A stretch of DNA of 64,000 nucleotides from Obelidium mucronatum. Lineage: Eukaryota > Chytridiomycota > Chytridiomycetes > Chytridiales > Chytriomycetaceae. The stretch's first letter is position 1; each line of letters begins with the position of its first letter. The stretch covers positions 124,001 through 188,000 of the forward strand of contig JAIVFH010000020.1 in NCBI GenBank assembly GCA_025765595.1, in the 5' to 3' direction. A model generated the notes under the pieces. It saw nothing but the letters and a program-made list of their open reading frames with translations. It did not search any database and was not told where the DNA came from. Positions 11,095-22,414 of this stretch are shown one piece after another. The position numbers were made by a program, and so were the translations under genes.

Positions 11095-12182
11095 CTACAC
11101 AAGGGAGAATCGTGCTTGAACGTTCAACAGATATTCTGGTGAAAAGCCCAAGGTCGGAATTTTGACACGAGAAACGCGATTCTAGGAGGGCAACATAATC
11201 CGGGGAGTCATCGTCGTTCAATAAATGACTAGGGATACTGAAACTCATTATCAAATGATCCATGTTTGTCAGACTTTGTTGGGTTTGATTAAAATGCGCA
11301 TCTTAAAGCAGTATGCATACCCAAGATTCCTCTGTACTTTTTGAGAGACCGATCCAAACACTTTATAAACCTCTAAGCTACAATCGGCCAAGCAATTGGA
11401 CATATTTTCCGCCGTTGGGATAGCAGCATTCATTCCAAACGTGTAAATGACAGGATATCCCAAGAGAATACCAGATATCGACGTAATGATCGGACTTCTC
11501 GACCATGATTGGATTCGAACCACAAGAAGATCTGAGTTGTTTGCTGTTTTCATGGCATTGAGGATCGAATTAAATGTATCTTGGATGATTCCTGCCTCAC
11601 CAACTCCTGCAAACTAACAGTAAATCAAAAAAAAAGCTGTAACCGAGGCGTTCTCCAATTTTAAAAACCTGTGGGATTTTAGTTTGTGCTTCAACGTTGA
11701 TGTAAACGAGTCGACCAAGTTCTACATCAGCAAAGCTTGAGTTGATGTTGTAGAAGAAAGAGTCTTCGCCCAACATTAGACATCTCAACGCCGCAAACTG
11801 TTGATCTAAATATTTTTTTCGAATTTTTAATAGTCTTGCCGGTATGTGTAGATATATCAACCTGAATGGATTGCATCCAAGAAACGCGAGACTTCATCCG
11901 GATCCGCAAAGAAGTAATCTTCAGAGTAACAACATAATAACTTGTAAGCGATTGAAAAAAAAAATTGTGGCAGCATCGCCTTTGCGAACCATTGAGAAAG
12001 CATGGGCGAAGTTGATTGGCAACGATCAATAAATCTGATAACAAACCAGCTTTGAGTTGATTTTGAGTAGATTAGCGTAGCGAATAAGACGAACCCAAAA
12101 CGAAGAGTGATAACCGCTTGCTTTTCTTTCCTTGAAATGCCGATCGTAGATGCGTTTGGGCAGCGAAGAGTAGTTTATCCAT
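11095..12182 (-). CDS. Unidentified protein, possibly UPF0739/C1orf74-like
   Basis: Minus-strand gene starting 35 bp beyond the CFT1 stop, in the same direction. ATG 12182-12180 (MDKLLFAAQTHLRSAF). Exons that join cleanly include one with EDYFFADPDEVSRFLDAIHS, one with DQQFAALRCLMLGEDSFFYN to VNVEAQTKIPQ, and one with VGEAGIIQDTFNSILNAM to GYPVIYTFGMNAAIPTAENM, SNCLADCSLEVYKVF. The last exon probably ends at TAG 11097-11095 (LGFSPEYLLNVQARFSLV), but the final splice is unsure. The GYPVIYTF...NCL block and FxDxxEVxxFL pattern recall the small eukaryotic family UPF0739 (DUF4504). That assignment is from memory of the pattern and is weak. Function unknown. Confidence 0.45.
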
Positions 12183-12217
12183 TTTTTTTATTTATCAATT
12201 ATGCAGTGTTCCAGGGG

Positions 12218-15200
12218 CTAGAAATATTCTGTACCACTCATCACTTCCAATAAATCATCAATAATCCTTTCAACAGTGCTACCTACTCCCTTTGCGATAT
12301 CTTTCTGTAAGGGAACAGGAATCCATAAATACTGAAACAGTAAGTCTCCATCAAGAATAGATTTGGGTCCAGGCGGCCCAGAGCTGATAACTGGTTTGTT
12401 TCGGGTTTGTATTTGCCTAATAATCAAAGGGGAAATTAAGATCTGTGCTTATTTTTTTGGGGGGGTTTCAGTAATAATAATGAATACCTATATCCACGAG
12501 GATTAAGACCAGCCAGGGGCTGCAAGTTATTCACTAAACGAGAGTAAACTGCATACAACCGCTTGTACAGTTTTTCAGAGCACGGAATCGTAAAATTCAA
12601 ACCTCCATCCAACGTGCCTGAAAACACAAGGTAATCAATACCACTGCAAAAGCAATTTGACAAAAAAAAAAAAAAAACTCTCACCTCCAACGCAAAAGTA
12701 CTGCTTTGAAAATTGAATGGGTCCGAATTTGGGTTTTGGTGGAGGCAACTTTCTCAGACGGATATACTTTTGCACTCGAGTTCCCAAATGCATTTCTCCT
12801 TTATGAATCAGTTTTTGTCCTTCATACGATTGGAAGGCTTCAGAAAATTCCGTCAAAAAATTAGCCAACACTGTTTTTGAGACTCCACAAAATTACCGAG
12901 ACAACTTACATTCAGGCAAGTATTGAAGAACATGCATATTCTTGTCATGGTCAGAAACAATGAAAGACATCATATCGTCATCGACAATATACTCGCAACC
13001 ATACGCCATCATGGGGTTAAAGTCTTTTCCCAACATCTTCAACTTTGGGGGATCCTCCTGAGCAACACAACCATTTTAAAAAAAAACACAAACTCAGAAG
13101 GTAAAACTAATTTCACCTGAAATCCACAGAACCACATTCCTTTAACAACATCCGACAAGACGATGGTGTTTTTCACCGAAGTCAAATTATTGACATAAAT
13201 ATTAGTGTCCAAAAACGCAATCCCATTTAGGGTATCGTCTTCAAATGTGTGTATGATCATCTAATCCTTTTTTTCAGTTGATGTCCAAGAAAAAAAAATG
13301 AAAAAGAAAGAAAAACTCTCACTCTTGATCCAATGGCACAGACCAAGTATCCATTAAGACCGCAAAGCGCTGTGATGGGACTCTTTTCTTCAGCTTTATG
13401 AAGCAACTTGAACTTGTGGCAAGTCTGCGGGTTATCAATCTCTGGAACAACGTCAATGATCTCAAACACCAAAATCTAGAAAAAGCAAAAACCTATCAAT
13501 AAAACCAAACGCTGGTATAAATAAAATAAAGGAAAAAATACTCAACTCTTCCACGTGCAGTCAAATCTTCTCCACGACACATTCCAGTCCCAACAGCCAA
13601 AAACAGTTTCTTTCCCGTCGTTGTTTGCTTGGAATCCAAACTAACAACCTGACAACACAACACTTGCTCAAACTCATCCAGCTGGAATCGATCCACCGTT
13701 TCCCATGTGATTGGAGAAATCAGTTCCAAGCTGTATGCGCCTGTGGATGCAAAGTAGAGACCTGTTCGGTCTTCCTTTGCCTTCTCGGACACAATTTCAA
13801 GTTCTTCACCTTGGTCTAATACACCAGCTGCCAAGGCAGCGGCTTGCTGGGCTTTGGAAAGGTTGAACGGAAATGGGGTTGATGCCGCCATGATATAGGT
13901 CTCGGATTCAAAGTGATAGGTGATTTTGTGTGGAGCACGACGTAGCGACACTTTACACATTGGCCATTCCAAGTCGTAATTGAATTGCCATGGAAGTTGA
14001 CATAATCGAAGTAACCCCTATTGAAAAAAAAATAAGCCCCAGTCAGAACCAAAAAAAAAAAAAAAAAGCGAAAAAAGCCAATCCAAAACCTTCTCATTGA
14101 CATAAACAAATCCAAAAGGCACATTCACATTATGCAATTCCGCAAAAGTTTTGATGTTCCCATCCACAAGACACGGATGCACCCTCAAAAACCGCTTCCC
14201 CGTACACCCAGCAGCCTCCTCAATATCAATTCCTTTTGGAACATCCATTCCATCAATCACTTCAAACCCAGTCACGCTACTACTGCCTCCACCTCGACCC
14301 GTCATGATCCAGCACGGGTACTTTCCAGTCATAAACACTCCGCAGTAGAAAGATCCCGTCTTGCCGTCTGCACCACCAAAGCTTCCAATCTGGTTGAATG
14401 GACGCAGGTAGTCGCGTTTCACAAACGATGGACGGACAGGTGCTTTCGGGACGGGTTTCAGTTTATCTCCGTCGCCGTCCGAGTAGGTGACTGGATCACG
14501 ACTGACATGTGAATGGTAAACACGGACAAATGAGACGGCAAGGCGGTGAATCGGTGGGAATCCTCCGTGAGTGGTTGTGTTTGCTGGTGTGGTTGGTGTT
14601 TGCCCATCTGCTGATGTAGAGAGGTTTCGAGCTGGTTGGACCCTTGGAGTAACGTCTTCATGGGTTATTGCTTTGTAAATTATCAGATCCCCAGTTTCAG
14701 TGCGAGCCTACGTGTTTTTTTCCCAATATTAATTAAAATAAAACGCCACAAAACACAGTACCATTAAATAAACATCTTGACTCTCCGAATCAGGGCCCAA
14801 CGAAACAACCAAAATCTCATTGATATCAGCCCCTGGTTCGCTCTTGCGTCGATCTTCCTCAGAAACTTCGTCAAATGTATCATAAATAGTCGACGACAAG
14901 TGTGAAAAAAACGGGACAGAAAAGACGGGCGTCAGGTCAGGAAGTTGCAGCACATCCAAAGACCCATTGTCCTTGTACGCGAAACAGTAAATCTCCTCCT
15001 TGATGACAGTGTTGGTATCCTGTTCTGTTCCGTTTCTTTGTTCTACTTCCACGGGTTGAATGGGTTTACTGGTGCTGGCTCCAGCGCCGCCATACAAATC
15101 GTCGTCGTCATCATCGTCGCCGTTGGCTTTGCTGTCTTGATCAATGCTATCAGCCCGCTTCCGTTTATTATTTGTCGGAGAAGAAGCCAAAGGAGCTTCA

Positions 15201-17989
15201 TCGTCATTTGTGAAATTCAAGCTTTTTCCTTGACGCGTCAAAACGTTCGCAACTGTTTGTAAGTTTAACGAGCCAGCAGGTCTACAAAACAAGCTCGCGC
15301 TTGTAATGGCAGCGTCCTATATTTTCAATTGGAGTTTAATATCCCCCTTTGGTCGACTGATTTTTTGTCATACCTTTTTCTCCAACAGAATCGACAACTT
15401 GCGCTCCTCCGCCTCATCAGCATGCAACAAGACCAAATCCCCAATATTGAGCAAAAGCACTACATAGGCATCAGAAACCGAACACGAAACGACCCAGGTA
15501 TTGTCATCTCCAATCGCCAAGTTTTGCACAAGTTTCCCTTCATAATCCAAAAGAAGCACTCCATTTGGTTGGACTTGCATAATAGCAGTATCTTTCAAAA
15601 CAGAGGTTGCGAATACAGTTGGACCGGCAGTGTAAAAGCCACTGTCTGAAATTTCTTGTAGTTCGTCTCCCGTTTTCAACACCTTGGTTGTGTATGGGTT
15701 CACTTAAAAGGGGGGGAAAACCTTTAAAAGCACAAAATAAAAAAAAATTACCGTTGTTCCAAACTCCTTGGACATGATCAAAAACTTGTGAAACTCATTA
15801 TCCGCCTCAGATGCATTAGGGTCAAAGCATTTCACCGACCAAGTCTCTTTGATTTCCGCCAATTCGACTGTCGTCAGGATTTTGGGCCGCACATTCTGAC
15901 TCAAGACTCCCAAAGCTCCATACGCTTCCTGCCCAACACAACATACCGCTTCCAAATCTCTTCGAAGAACAGTATCTCCTGGCGTGAAGGCGTCGTCGGA
16001 ATACTTTGCAGGCTCACCAACGGCCATATCTCGAATCGGACCCAGACCCAATAGAGTATCACATACTTTCAGGTAGAAGCGAGGACTTGTTGGCAGCTCT
16101 TGTCGAGCTTGATGGTGCAAGTTTAGAAGACACTGCCTTGCTTTCCAGAATCCCCATACAAATCGTCGTCGTCATCGTCGTCTTCATCCATGGCCGTGAC
16201 AGCAGCAGCCGCAGAAACCTTTCCAACAGTCCCCACCACCAGCGCCCCCACTTTCATATCCATACTCACCCCCAGGATACTCCCGCACCCGAATCAACAA
16301 ACTATCACTCACACGACTCCCCAAAAACAAGAGCATATCGGAAACCCCTTCCCCCTCATCAAAATAATCCTTCAACCCACCCCCCTTCTTGAAAACCCGA
16401 ACCCACAGCAGAAGAAGCAGAAGACGACAACGACGAACAAGAACCCCCCACAATTCTACTCATACACCCCGGAACAGTCCCCCGAATCCCACACCGAACC
16501 GCCCGGAACCGTTTCACACCACCATTCCGCCTCAACCAACCCCTCCCAGCATCATCATGCCCCACCAACTCCACAACAAGACACTCTCCCCCCGTCGCAG
16601 CACCATGACCGACCCCACCGCCCCCCAAAACCACGAGACACGTATCCGGGTTGATGAACGCGAGCTGCGCGCCTTCGAGACTGCATCCCCATGCCTTGTA
16701 GTCTGTCACGTTTGTGGAGTGGTAGAGGAGGTTGTCTTTGAGGATCGGGGTGGGTCCGAGGCTGTCGGCGGGTGGTGGGGCGGGGAGGTTGTGTTCGCGG
16801 CCGTAGAAGGAGTTGAAGGCGACTGCGATTCCGGGGAGGCAGGTTTGGTCCACGTAGATTAGGGCGTTTGTGCTGTGGATGAGGAGGCCACCGTTGAGTG
16901 GGGATTGGAGGGGGTGGATTGAGGTGCTGTTGTAAGGGAGGTGGGCGGTTTGGTAGAGGATTGGGAAGGCGGTTTTTCGGGTGGAGTAGATGGAGGTTGA
17001 TGTTGCAGGTGTTGATGTTGAGGATGCCTTTGAGGCGGTGTGGGATGAGCTGTCTAGGGATACGACGAGGAGGGATTTGGTGTCACTTCGAGCAGCTAAT
17101 CGACTATTTGATTGGGAGTTTTAGCTCAAAAACGGGATTCGTGATTTAGCATTGAGACATTACCCGGTCCATGACTGATACGTCTCAAACAGAATAGCCA
17201 TCGTGGGCTCAATGAAGTCATGCAAGAAGCAGAAATCTACAACAAGTCTAACTTTTGGGTCGATATCTGTTACTTTGAAGACGTAGCTTGGATGAAATGG
17301 GTATTTGCTGGGGATTATGGCAAAGGTGTTTGAGATTTTGAAGCAACAGACACAGATTGATAAATTACTCGTACCTTGCAGGATCATCAGCGTCGCTTGA
17401 GACATCTTGTTTGAATGGAAGAATGGCAACACGATCCCCATAAAAACTGAGAGCAGCGCATCTGGACTGTGGATCCACGCGGATGACTGGAGGCGATTTT
17501 TCCAAGATTAGTTCTTTCTGGAATGCACAAAGTGTTTTAGATGTTGATGTTTAGTGAAGCCAAAAAAAAAATGGCTCACCTTGAACTCTTCGCGTTCAAA
17601 GTAATGAATGGAAACAGTGACAATGGATGCAGTTGCTTGAGAATATTCGACGAGTGACATCTAAAAAGGCCAGATTGAATATACCCGTTTTTTTCTTTCG
17701 AGTTGACTCCCCGAACCTTTGCATCGTTGAACGCCAGAAGAAGAGCATCAATTCCCTTCCGCCCATTCTTTGTTGTTGGCAAAAGCACTGAAGCAATTGA
17801 TGACACAACGCCACTGAGTTTAAACTCTGAAATCAGCTGGAGGGTTGCTTTTGATCCAACAACCTCGTAGACTTGCAGAAGCGAAGCCCGACATACAACC
17901 ACGTTGCGTACTTCGGGTCCGGTGAATGAACAAGAAACACTGTGCTCGATGCTTGTTGGTCCGTGGACTGACGTAGTCAAGCTGTGCAT
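12218..17989 (-). CDS. CFT1: Cleavage and polyadenylation factor subunit CFT1/CPSF160
   Basis: Large beta-propeller scaffold of the mRNA 3'-end processing complex that holds the AAUAAA-reading module. Start ATG 17989-17987 (MHSLTTSVHGPTS), then PEVRNVVVCRASLLQVYEV typical of the family N-terminus. Middle exons carry AGCSLEGAQLAFINPDTCLVVL-type and FLGSRVSDSLLIRVREY blade motifs. Later come CKVSLRRAPHKITYH, LFLAVGTGMCRGEDLTARGR and KSPITALCGLNGYLVCAIGS, matching the CPSF160 signature. The C-terminus reads LDGDLLFQYLWIP, VGSTVERIIDDLLEV, TAG at 12220-12218. More than ten short introns separate the exons; not every boundary is fixed here, notably in the GC-rich, low-complexity part around 16150-16900. 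Divergent from LSM6. Confidence 0.92.
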
Positions 17990-18052
17990 TTAATTATTTT
18001 ATTTAATTATTTTATTTATTACTATTTATTTTTTAATTAATTTTTATTCAAA
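17990..18052. promoter_or_regulatory. 63-bp shared promoter of CFT1 and LSM6
   Basis: The two start codons are separated by 63 bp made almost only of A and T. A 13-nt unit (ATTTAATTATTTT) is repeated exactly in tandem at 17988-18000 and 18001-18013. It is inferred to serve as a nucleosome-depleted bidirectional promoter for two mRNA-processing genes. Confidence 0.6.
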
Positions 18053-18485
18053 ATGGAGAACAAGAAAACACCGTCAGACTTTCTCGGTGCGGCAATCGGG
18101 AGCCGTGTTGTTGTTCGACTCAACTCTGGCGTAGAGTATCGCGGGGTGCTGGCATGTTTGGACGGATACATGGTGAACTACGCAAAATGCTTTGCATCAA
18201 ACAAAGAACCAATATTATCGAACCAACTAGAACATTGCGATGGAACAGACTGAAGAATATGTTGGCGGCGATCTGAAAAACAAGTACGGCGATGCATTCA
18301 TCCGAGGAAACAATGGTGCGTTACTTTGAATCTGCCAAGCAATGAAAACTGTCTTGTCCTGGAAGAGCTTGAGGAGGAAGTCTTGTGTTATTGATTGCCT
18401 GGGTGGGGGCCTCATGTCAAGAAACATTGTCTAACTATGCAACATTTTCATGAACGCAGTGCTATACATTGCCGCCAGCAAATAG
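18053..18485 (+). CDS. LSM6: U6 snRNA-associated Sm-like protein LSm6
   Basis: Subunit of the Lsm2-8 ring (U6 snRNA, nucleus) and Lsm1-7 ring (mRNA decay, cytoplasm). Three exons fit the family exactly: 18053-18172 (TPSDFLGAAIGS, VVVRLNSGVEYRGVLACLDG, YM), 18231-18315 (NIAMEQTEEYVGG, LKNKYGDAFIRGNN), and 18460-18485 (VLYIAASK, TAG at 18483-18485). Introns are 18173-18230 and 18316-18459. Sm1 and Sm2 motifs are complete. The length (about 76 aa) is normal for LSm6. Confidence 0.96.
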
Positions 18486-18600
18486 CAGTCATGCAAGCAC
18501 ACTGGAATCATGTTTTGAATCAATAAAAAGAATAGTTTTTTATTTATTTTGTTTTATTTATTATTTAAAGTATAGTAATAACAAATCATCACCACACCAA

Positions 18601-20362
18601 ATGGACACGCTTGACGACGACCTCAACACGTTTGTGGCCATCACGGGGGCCGAAGCCGACACGGCGCGCGCATTCCTCAGCCTAGCCGACGGCAGCCTGG
18701 ACACGGCCGTGGCCATGTTTATGGAGCACGGCGCGGGCTTTGTTGCTTCGGCCTCTGCGGGCAGCGCCAGGCGGCCGCCGGCGCGCAGCGACTTTGACAC
18801 CGCCGCCGCCGACGACGACGACGGCGTGCGCGCGGCCATCGCGTCGAAGCACGACACGCTCGTCGGGGATACGTACGTTGGCATGGACGCGGAGCACTTT
18901 GAGCCGCTGTCTTTTGCGTCTTCGAGCAGCCGCGCTTTTGCGTCTTCACAACACACTCACCACTCCTCGAGCCACTTCCGCAGCGCCTTCGCCGACGCAG
19001 CCGCCGGCGCGCCCGGCGACGCAAAGGCGAACCGCCTCGCTAAAATGTTCGCCACGCCGCACGCGATCATGTTCGGCGGCAGCTTCGAGAACGCGCGCGC
19101 CGCCGGTCGCGCCCAGGCAAAGTGGCTGCTGGTCACCGTGTGCGACCGCCAGGACTTCCAGTGCGAGGCTCAGAAGCGCGACCTGTGGAACAACGAGGAC
19201 GTGCGTCTGATTGTGCAGGCGCATTTTGTGTTTCTGTTTGTACGTGGCGGGCGGTTGCTTTTTCTTGTCGACTGAGTTTTTGGTAAAACACAGCATCCCA
19301 TTGAATCGGCGGAAGGTCAAAACCACATGAATTTCTACAAAGTAACGGGTCTTCCATATATTGCCATTATCGATCCGAGAACTGGTGTGTTTTGTGTTTT
19401 ATTTCATGTTTTTTTATTGTTTGTATTTGACCCCCTTCTGATTCAAGGTGAAAGCATGAAAGTCTGGTCTCATTCTCCCACAAAAGCTTCTTTTATCGAT
19501 GACTGTGAGTTTCTCCATCGAAAATTTACTTGATGCGAATTCTGCAACTAACCGTTTTTTGTTTTTCAATCGAAAAGTGACGACATTTTTGGATACATAT
19601 TCCCTCGATAACTTTCGGGCAGCTCCAAAACGGAAAGTGGTATGAAAATACCGTCTTTGGAAATTTTGGATATCAGATCTTCAAATGAACGGGACTCTTT
19701 TTTTTTTCCCCTTAGACTTCTTCCACCACAGATCTTACTGAAGAAGAGCAACTCAATCTGGCCATTGCTGAATCGCTTAGTAGAATCGACCAACCTACTG
19801 GAAGCAGCAGCAGCAGCAGTGGTGGTCACAAGTCCGCCGTCGTTGTATTGGATGACGATGAAGAATATGTGGATGCAGATGAGACAACTGAAGACCGACA
19901 ACTGGATGGTAATAATCCTTTCTTTTTTAATGAATTATTTTTTTAATTTGACTTGAATTCCTGATGCATCCAATCATTAGCATGGGCTGCTATTCCAAGT
20001 TCTGTTGGCGATGAACCTGCTCAATCACCTGACGTGACTCGAGTACAATTCAAACTTCCAGGTGAATTTCCCCCGTGGTTTTTATTATTCCATTTATTTA
20101 ATATATTTATTAATGTTTACTCCCTCACAACCTTACTCACTTACTCCGCACTTTAGATGGATCTCGACTCGTTCGCAGATTCTTGAAGACGGATACAGTG
20201 AAAATCTTGTTTTCATTCATCAAATCAAGTCTCAAGGAAAAAGACATTTTGGATAAATTTGAACTGCTGAATTTCCGGGATCCCTTGTATGAGAAGCTGG
20301 ATGAAACGTTGGTGGATGCGAAAGTTGCGAATTCGTCATTGACGGTTGAGTTGAAGGATTGA
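18601..20362 (+). CDS. UBA-UAS-UIM-UBX protein (UBXN7/Ubx5-like Cdc48 adaptor)
   Basis: Adaptor that links Cdc48/p97 to ubiquitylated substrates and cullin ligases. ATG at 18601. Residues 1-45 form a UBA-like helical bundle (VAITGAEADTARAFLSLADG). A disordered Ala/Asp-rich part follows, then a thioredoxin-like UAS domain (NARAAGRAQAKWLLVTVCD, RDLWNNEDVRLIVQAHFVF, MNFYKVTGLPYIAIIDPRTG). A ubiquitin-interacting motif (EEEQLNLAIAESLSR) follows near 19740, and a C-terminal UBX domain (VTRVQFKLPDGSRLVRRF, VKILFSFIKSSL, FELLNFRDPLYEKLDETL) ends at TGA 20360-20362. The first exon (to about 19240) is strongly GC-rich, later exons are AT-rich. The domain order is that of UBXN7. Confidence 0.88.
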
Positions 20363-20685
20363 TTTTTTTTTTGATTTTGATTTAAAGTGAAATGCATGGG
20401 GTGTATCGGGGAGTGTGCGTGTTTATTTGCAAAATGAAATCCAATGTTTTTTTGATTGTGATCACCGAAGAACCACCAAACATTGTTGCCCTCACCATGC
20501 ATTCTTTTATCAGCAAGAACTGTTGTTCATGGGCTTAGAAATGTTTACATTTTGATGCAATTGAAGTAACTCTTGTACGACAAGAAATAGTATATTTGGA
20601 AACAAGAATAACAAATTACACGACGAAAAACCAATATAAAAAAAGAGATAAAAGTAAAGCAGCAATGAGAGATAAAAAAAAAAGA
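20363..20685. other. Convergent intergenic stretch (UBX gene / OTC1)
   Basis: About 320 bp between two convergent genes. It is AT-rich with poly-T and poly-A runs, as expected for overlapping 3' ends; no gene or structured element was recognised. Confidence 0.5.
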
Positions 20686-21831
20686 CTACATGGATGCACG
20701 ACCAACAGCCTCAAAAACCGCAATAGCAGTCCACTTGCGGTTCTCAGCCTCCCCAAACACCAACGACCTCTTTTCATTATAAAACACTTCATCATCCACC
20801 TCCTCCAACTTGCGTGGCAAACAGTGCATAAACTTCCAATCTTCTTGCGCCCCACCCTCCTTGGCCATCAACTCAGTCACTTGGAACCCTTTAAAAGCAT
20901 CCAACCGAGCTTGCTTCTCAGCCTCTTGCCCCATAGACACCCAGGTATCAGTCACAATCACATTGCAATTCTTGACGGCAACCTGTGGATCACGAGTATA
21001 AGAAACCTTACCGTAAACACGCCCTTCCATCTCAGCCTTGGCAGCCTCCGCTTCCACGTATTCAGCAATGTCTTCATCAATGTCATAACCAACCGGCGTC
21101 GCAACCGCAACATTAATCCCCAACCGGGGCAACGAAACCAACAACGAATTGATGATATTATTCGCATCACCAACCCACGCAACATTCACATTCCCCAAAA
21201 CAGGAAGCGCCTCAGGCCCTTTCGCAACAACCTCCAAAATCTCCTCCTTGCTCAAAAAGGCTTCATAAATCGTCATGATATCAGCAAGCCCTTGCATCGG
21301 GTGATACTTGTTCGTCAAGGCGTTAATCACAGGAGCTCGGCTATACTTTGCAAGCTCTTCAATCTCACTGTGGTCTCCCAGCCGAGCAAACACGGCATCC
21401 ACCATGCTTCCCACAACTTGTGCAGTATCGCGCCAGGATTCCCCACCCTTCGTGGGGTCACCGAGTTGAATGTCGTTGGCGCCCAGGAACATGGGGTGAC
21501 CCCCGAGTGCAGCCCACCCCGATTCGGCGCTGATTCTGGTACGTGTGGATTTCTTGGAGAACAAGAGGGCCAGGGTTTTCCCGGAAAGGAGGCCTCGGGA
21601 TTCGGGTGGGGTTCCGTGGGTTTTGGAGGTGTACTTGTAGACAAAGGAGCGGTGGACGAGGGTGAGGATTCCGTCGGGCGTGAGTTGGCGGAGTGTGAGA
21701 AAGTGTTTTGATGAGAGGAGTGGGTTTTGTTGGTGTTGTTGTTGGTTGGTGTTGGAGGAGGAGAATGTTGTTGCGGTTGGCTTCACGGAGCCTTGGATGG
21801 TGCTGGTTGATAAAGATGCGGTTGGAGACAT
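20686..21831 (-). CDS. Ornithine carbamoyltransferase, copy 1
   Basis: Makes citrulline from ornithine and carbamoyl phosphate (arginine synthesis). Catalytic motifs are intact: SKKSTRTRIS (carbamoyl-phosphate site), NKYHPMQGLADIMT, VAWVGDANNIINSL, DTWVSMGQE and HCLPRKLEE, ending EAVGRASM and TAG 20688-20686. The nearest Met is at 21831, giving a Ser/Thr-rich N-terminus without acidic residues. An intron (21900-21836) lies just upstream. The frame stays open through a second intron (22099-22056) to an ATG at 22136, which would add a Lys/Arg/Ser-rich extension (SYSKRLKKIVNISLSISALR) resembling a mitochondrial presequence. Either start is possible; the longer form fits the usual mitochondrial location of fungal OTC. 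Confidence 0.92.
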   Translation of the reverse strand: MSPTASLSTSTIQGSVKPTATTFSSSNTNQQQHQQNPLLSSKHFLTLRQLTPDGILTLVHRSFVYKYTSKTHGTPPESRGLLSGKTLALLFSKKSTRTRISAESGWAALGGHPMFLGANDIQLGDPTKGGESWRDTAQVVGSMVDAVFARLGDHSEIEELAKYSRAPVINALTNKYHPMQGLADIMTIYEAFLSKEEILEVVAKGPEALPVLGNVNVAWVGDANNIINSLLVSLPRLGINVAVATPVGYDIDEDIAEYVEAEAAKAEMEGRVYGKVSYTRDPQVAVKNCNVIVTDTWVSMGQEAEKQARLDAFKGFQVTELMAKEGGAQEDWKFMHCLPRKLEEVDDEVFYNEKRSLVFGEAENRKWTAIAVFEAVGRASM

Positions 21832-22414
21832 TGTTCTGGAAGTAGAGGGCGAGTTAGGTGATGATGTGTCATTTTTTCCATTTTTTTTTTCAAAACACAC
21901 CTGATGAAGACTGGCTGGACGATTGAGCGGAGGGCTGAGATGGAAAGAGAAATGTTGACGATTTTTTTTAAACGCTTAGAGTAACTTTGAACTAGTGCTA
22001 GTTTAGAGGGAAGAGCTCTTGAAGATTTGGTCGGAGATGTCTGGTGTGTGTGTCGCTGTCAGTACGGCTTTACACAAAAAAAAAGAGTGGCACACTCACA
22101 GTCTTGAGAAACAACTTCGAAGGCGTGGCTATACATAAAGTAGCGGGGGTTAGAGCCGGGAGATGTAGATCTGTGGCTGCTAAGAGGTGTGCGGAGAAGA
22201 CGTTTGCTTGTTGGGGAGTGCAAAGTCTTTTTGGAGAGAAAAGTTGGGAGGAGAAAAATGACGTGGAATTGTTTTTTTATAATAATAAAACTTGAAAATC
22301 TCCGATGAACAAACAATCTATCTTATCTGATTTTTTTTTAAGAGTACGCGTTTCTATCGAAACATTCAAGTTCAATCAAATCCAACATTATCGTTTACTT
22401 TCAACTCTTAATTA

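Noticed and set aside
11500..11530. tRNA-like B-box (GGATTCGAACC)
   Set aside because: It lies in the frame encoding VVRIQSWSRSP of the minus-strand gene, and there is no matching A-box or cloverleaf.
16006..16862. Pro/His/Thr-rich plus-strand ORFs
   Set aside because: Antisense of CFT1 exons, which carry CPSF160 motifs. The composition is low-complexity.
18682..19326. Arg-rich antisense and out-of-frame ORFs over the UBX gene
   Set aside because: Same cause: very high GC in the first exon. The UBA and UAS domains fix the real frame.
20596..21711. 371-codon open frame on the plus strand
   Set aside because: Exact antisense of OTC1, whose minus-strand protein is highly conserved. The plus frame has no recognisable motif.
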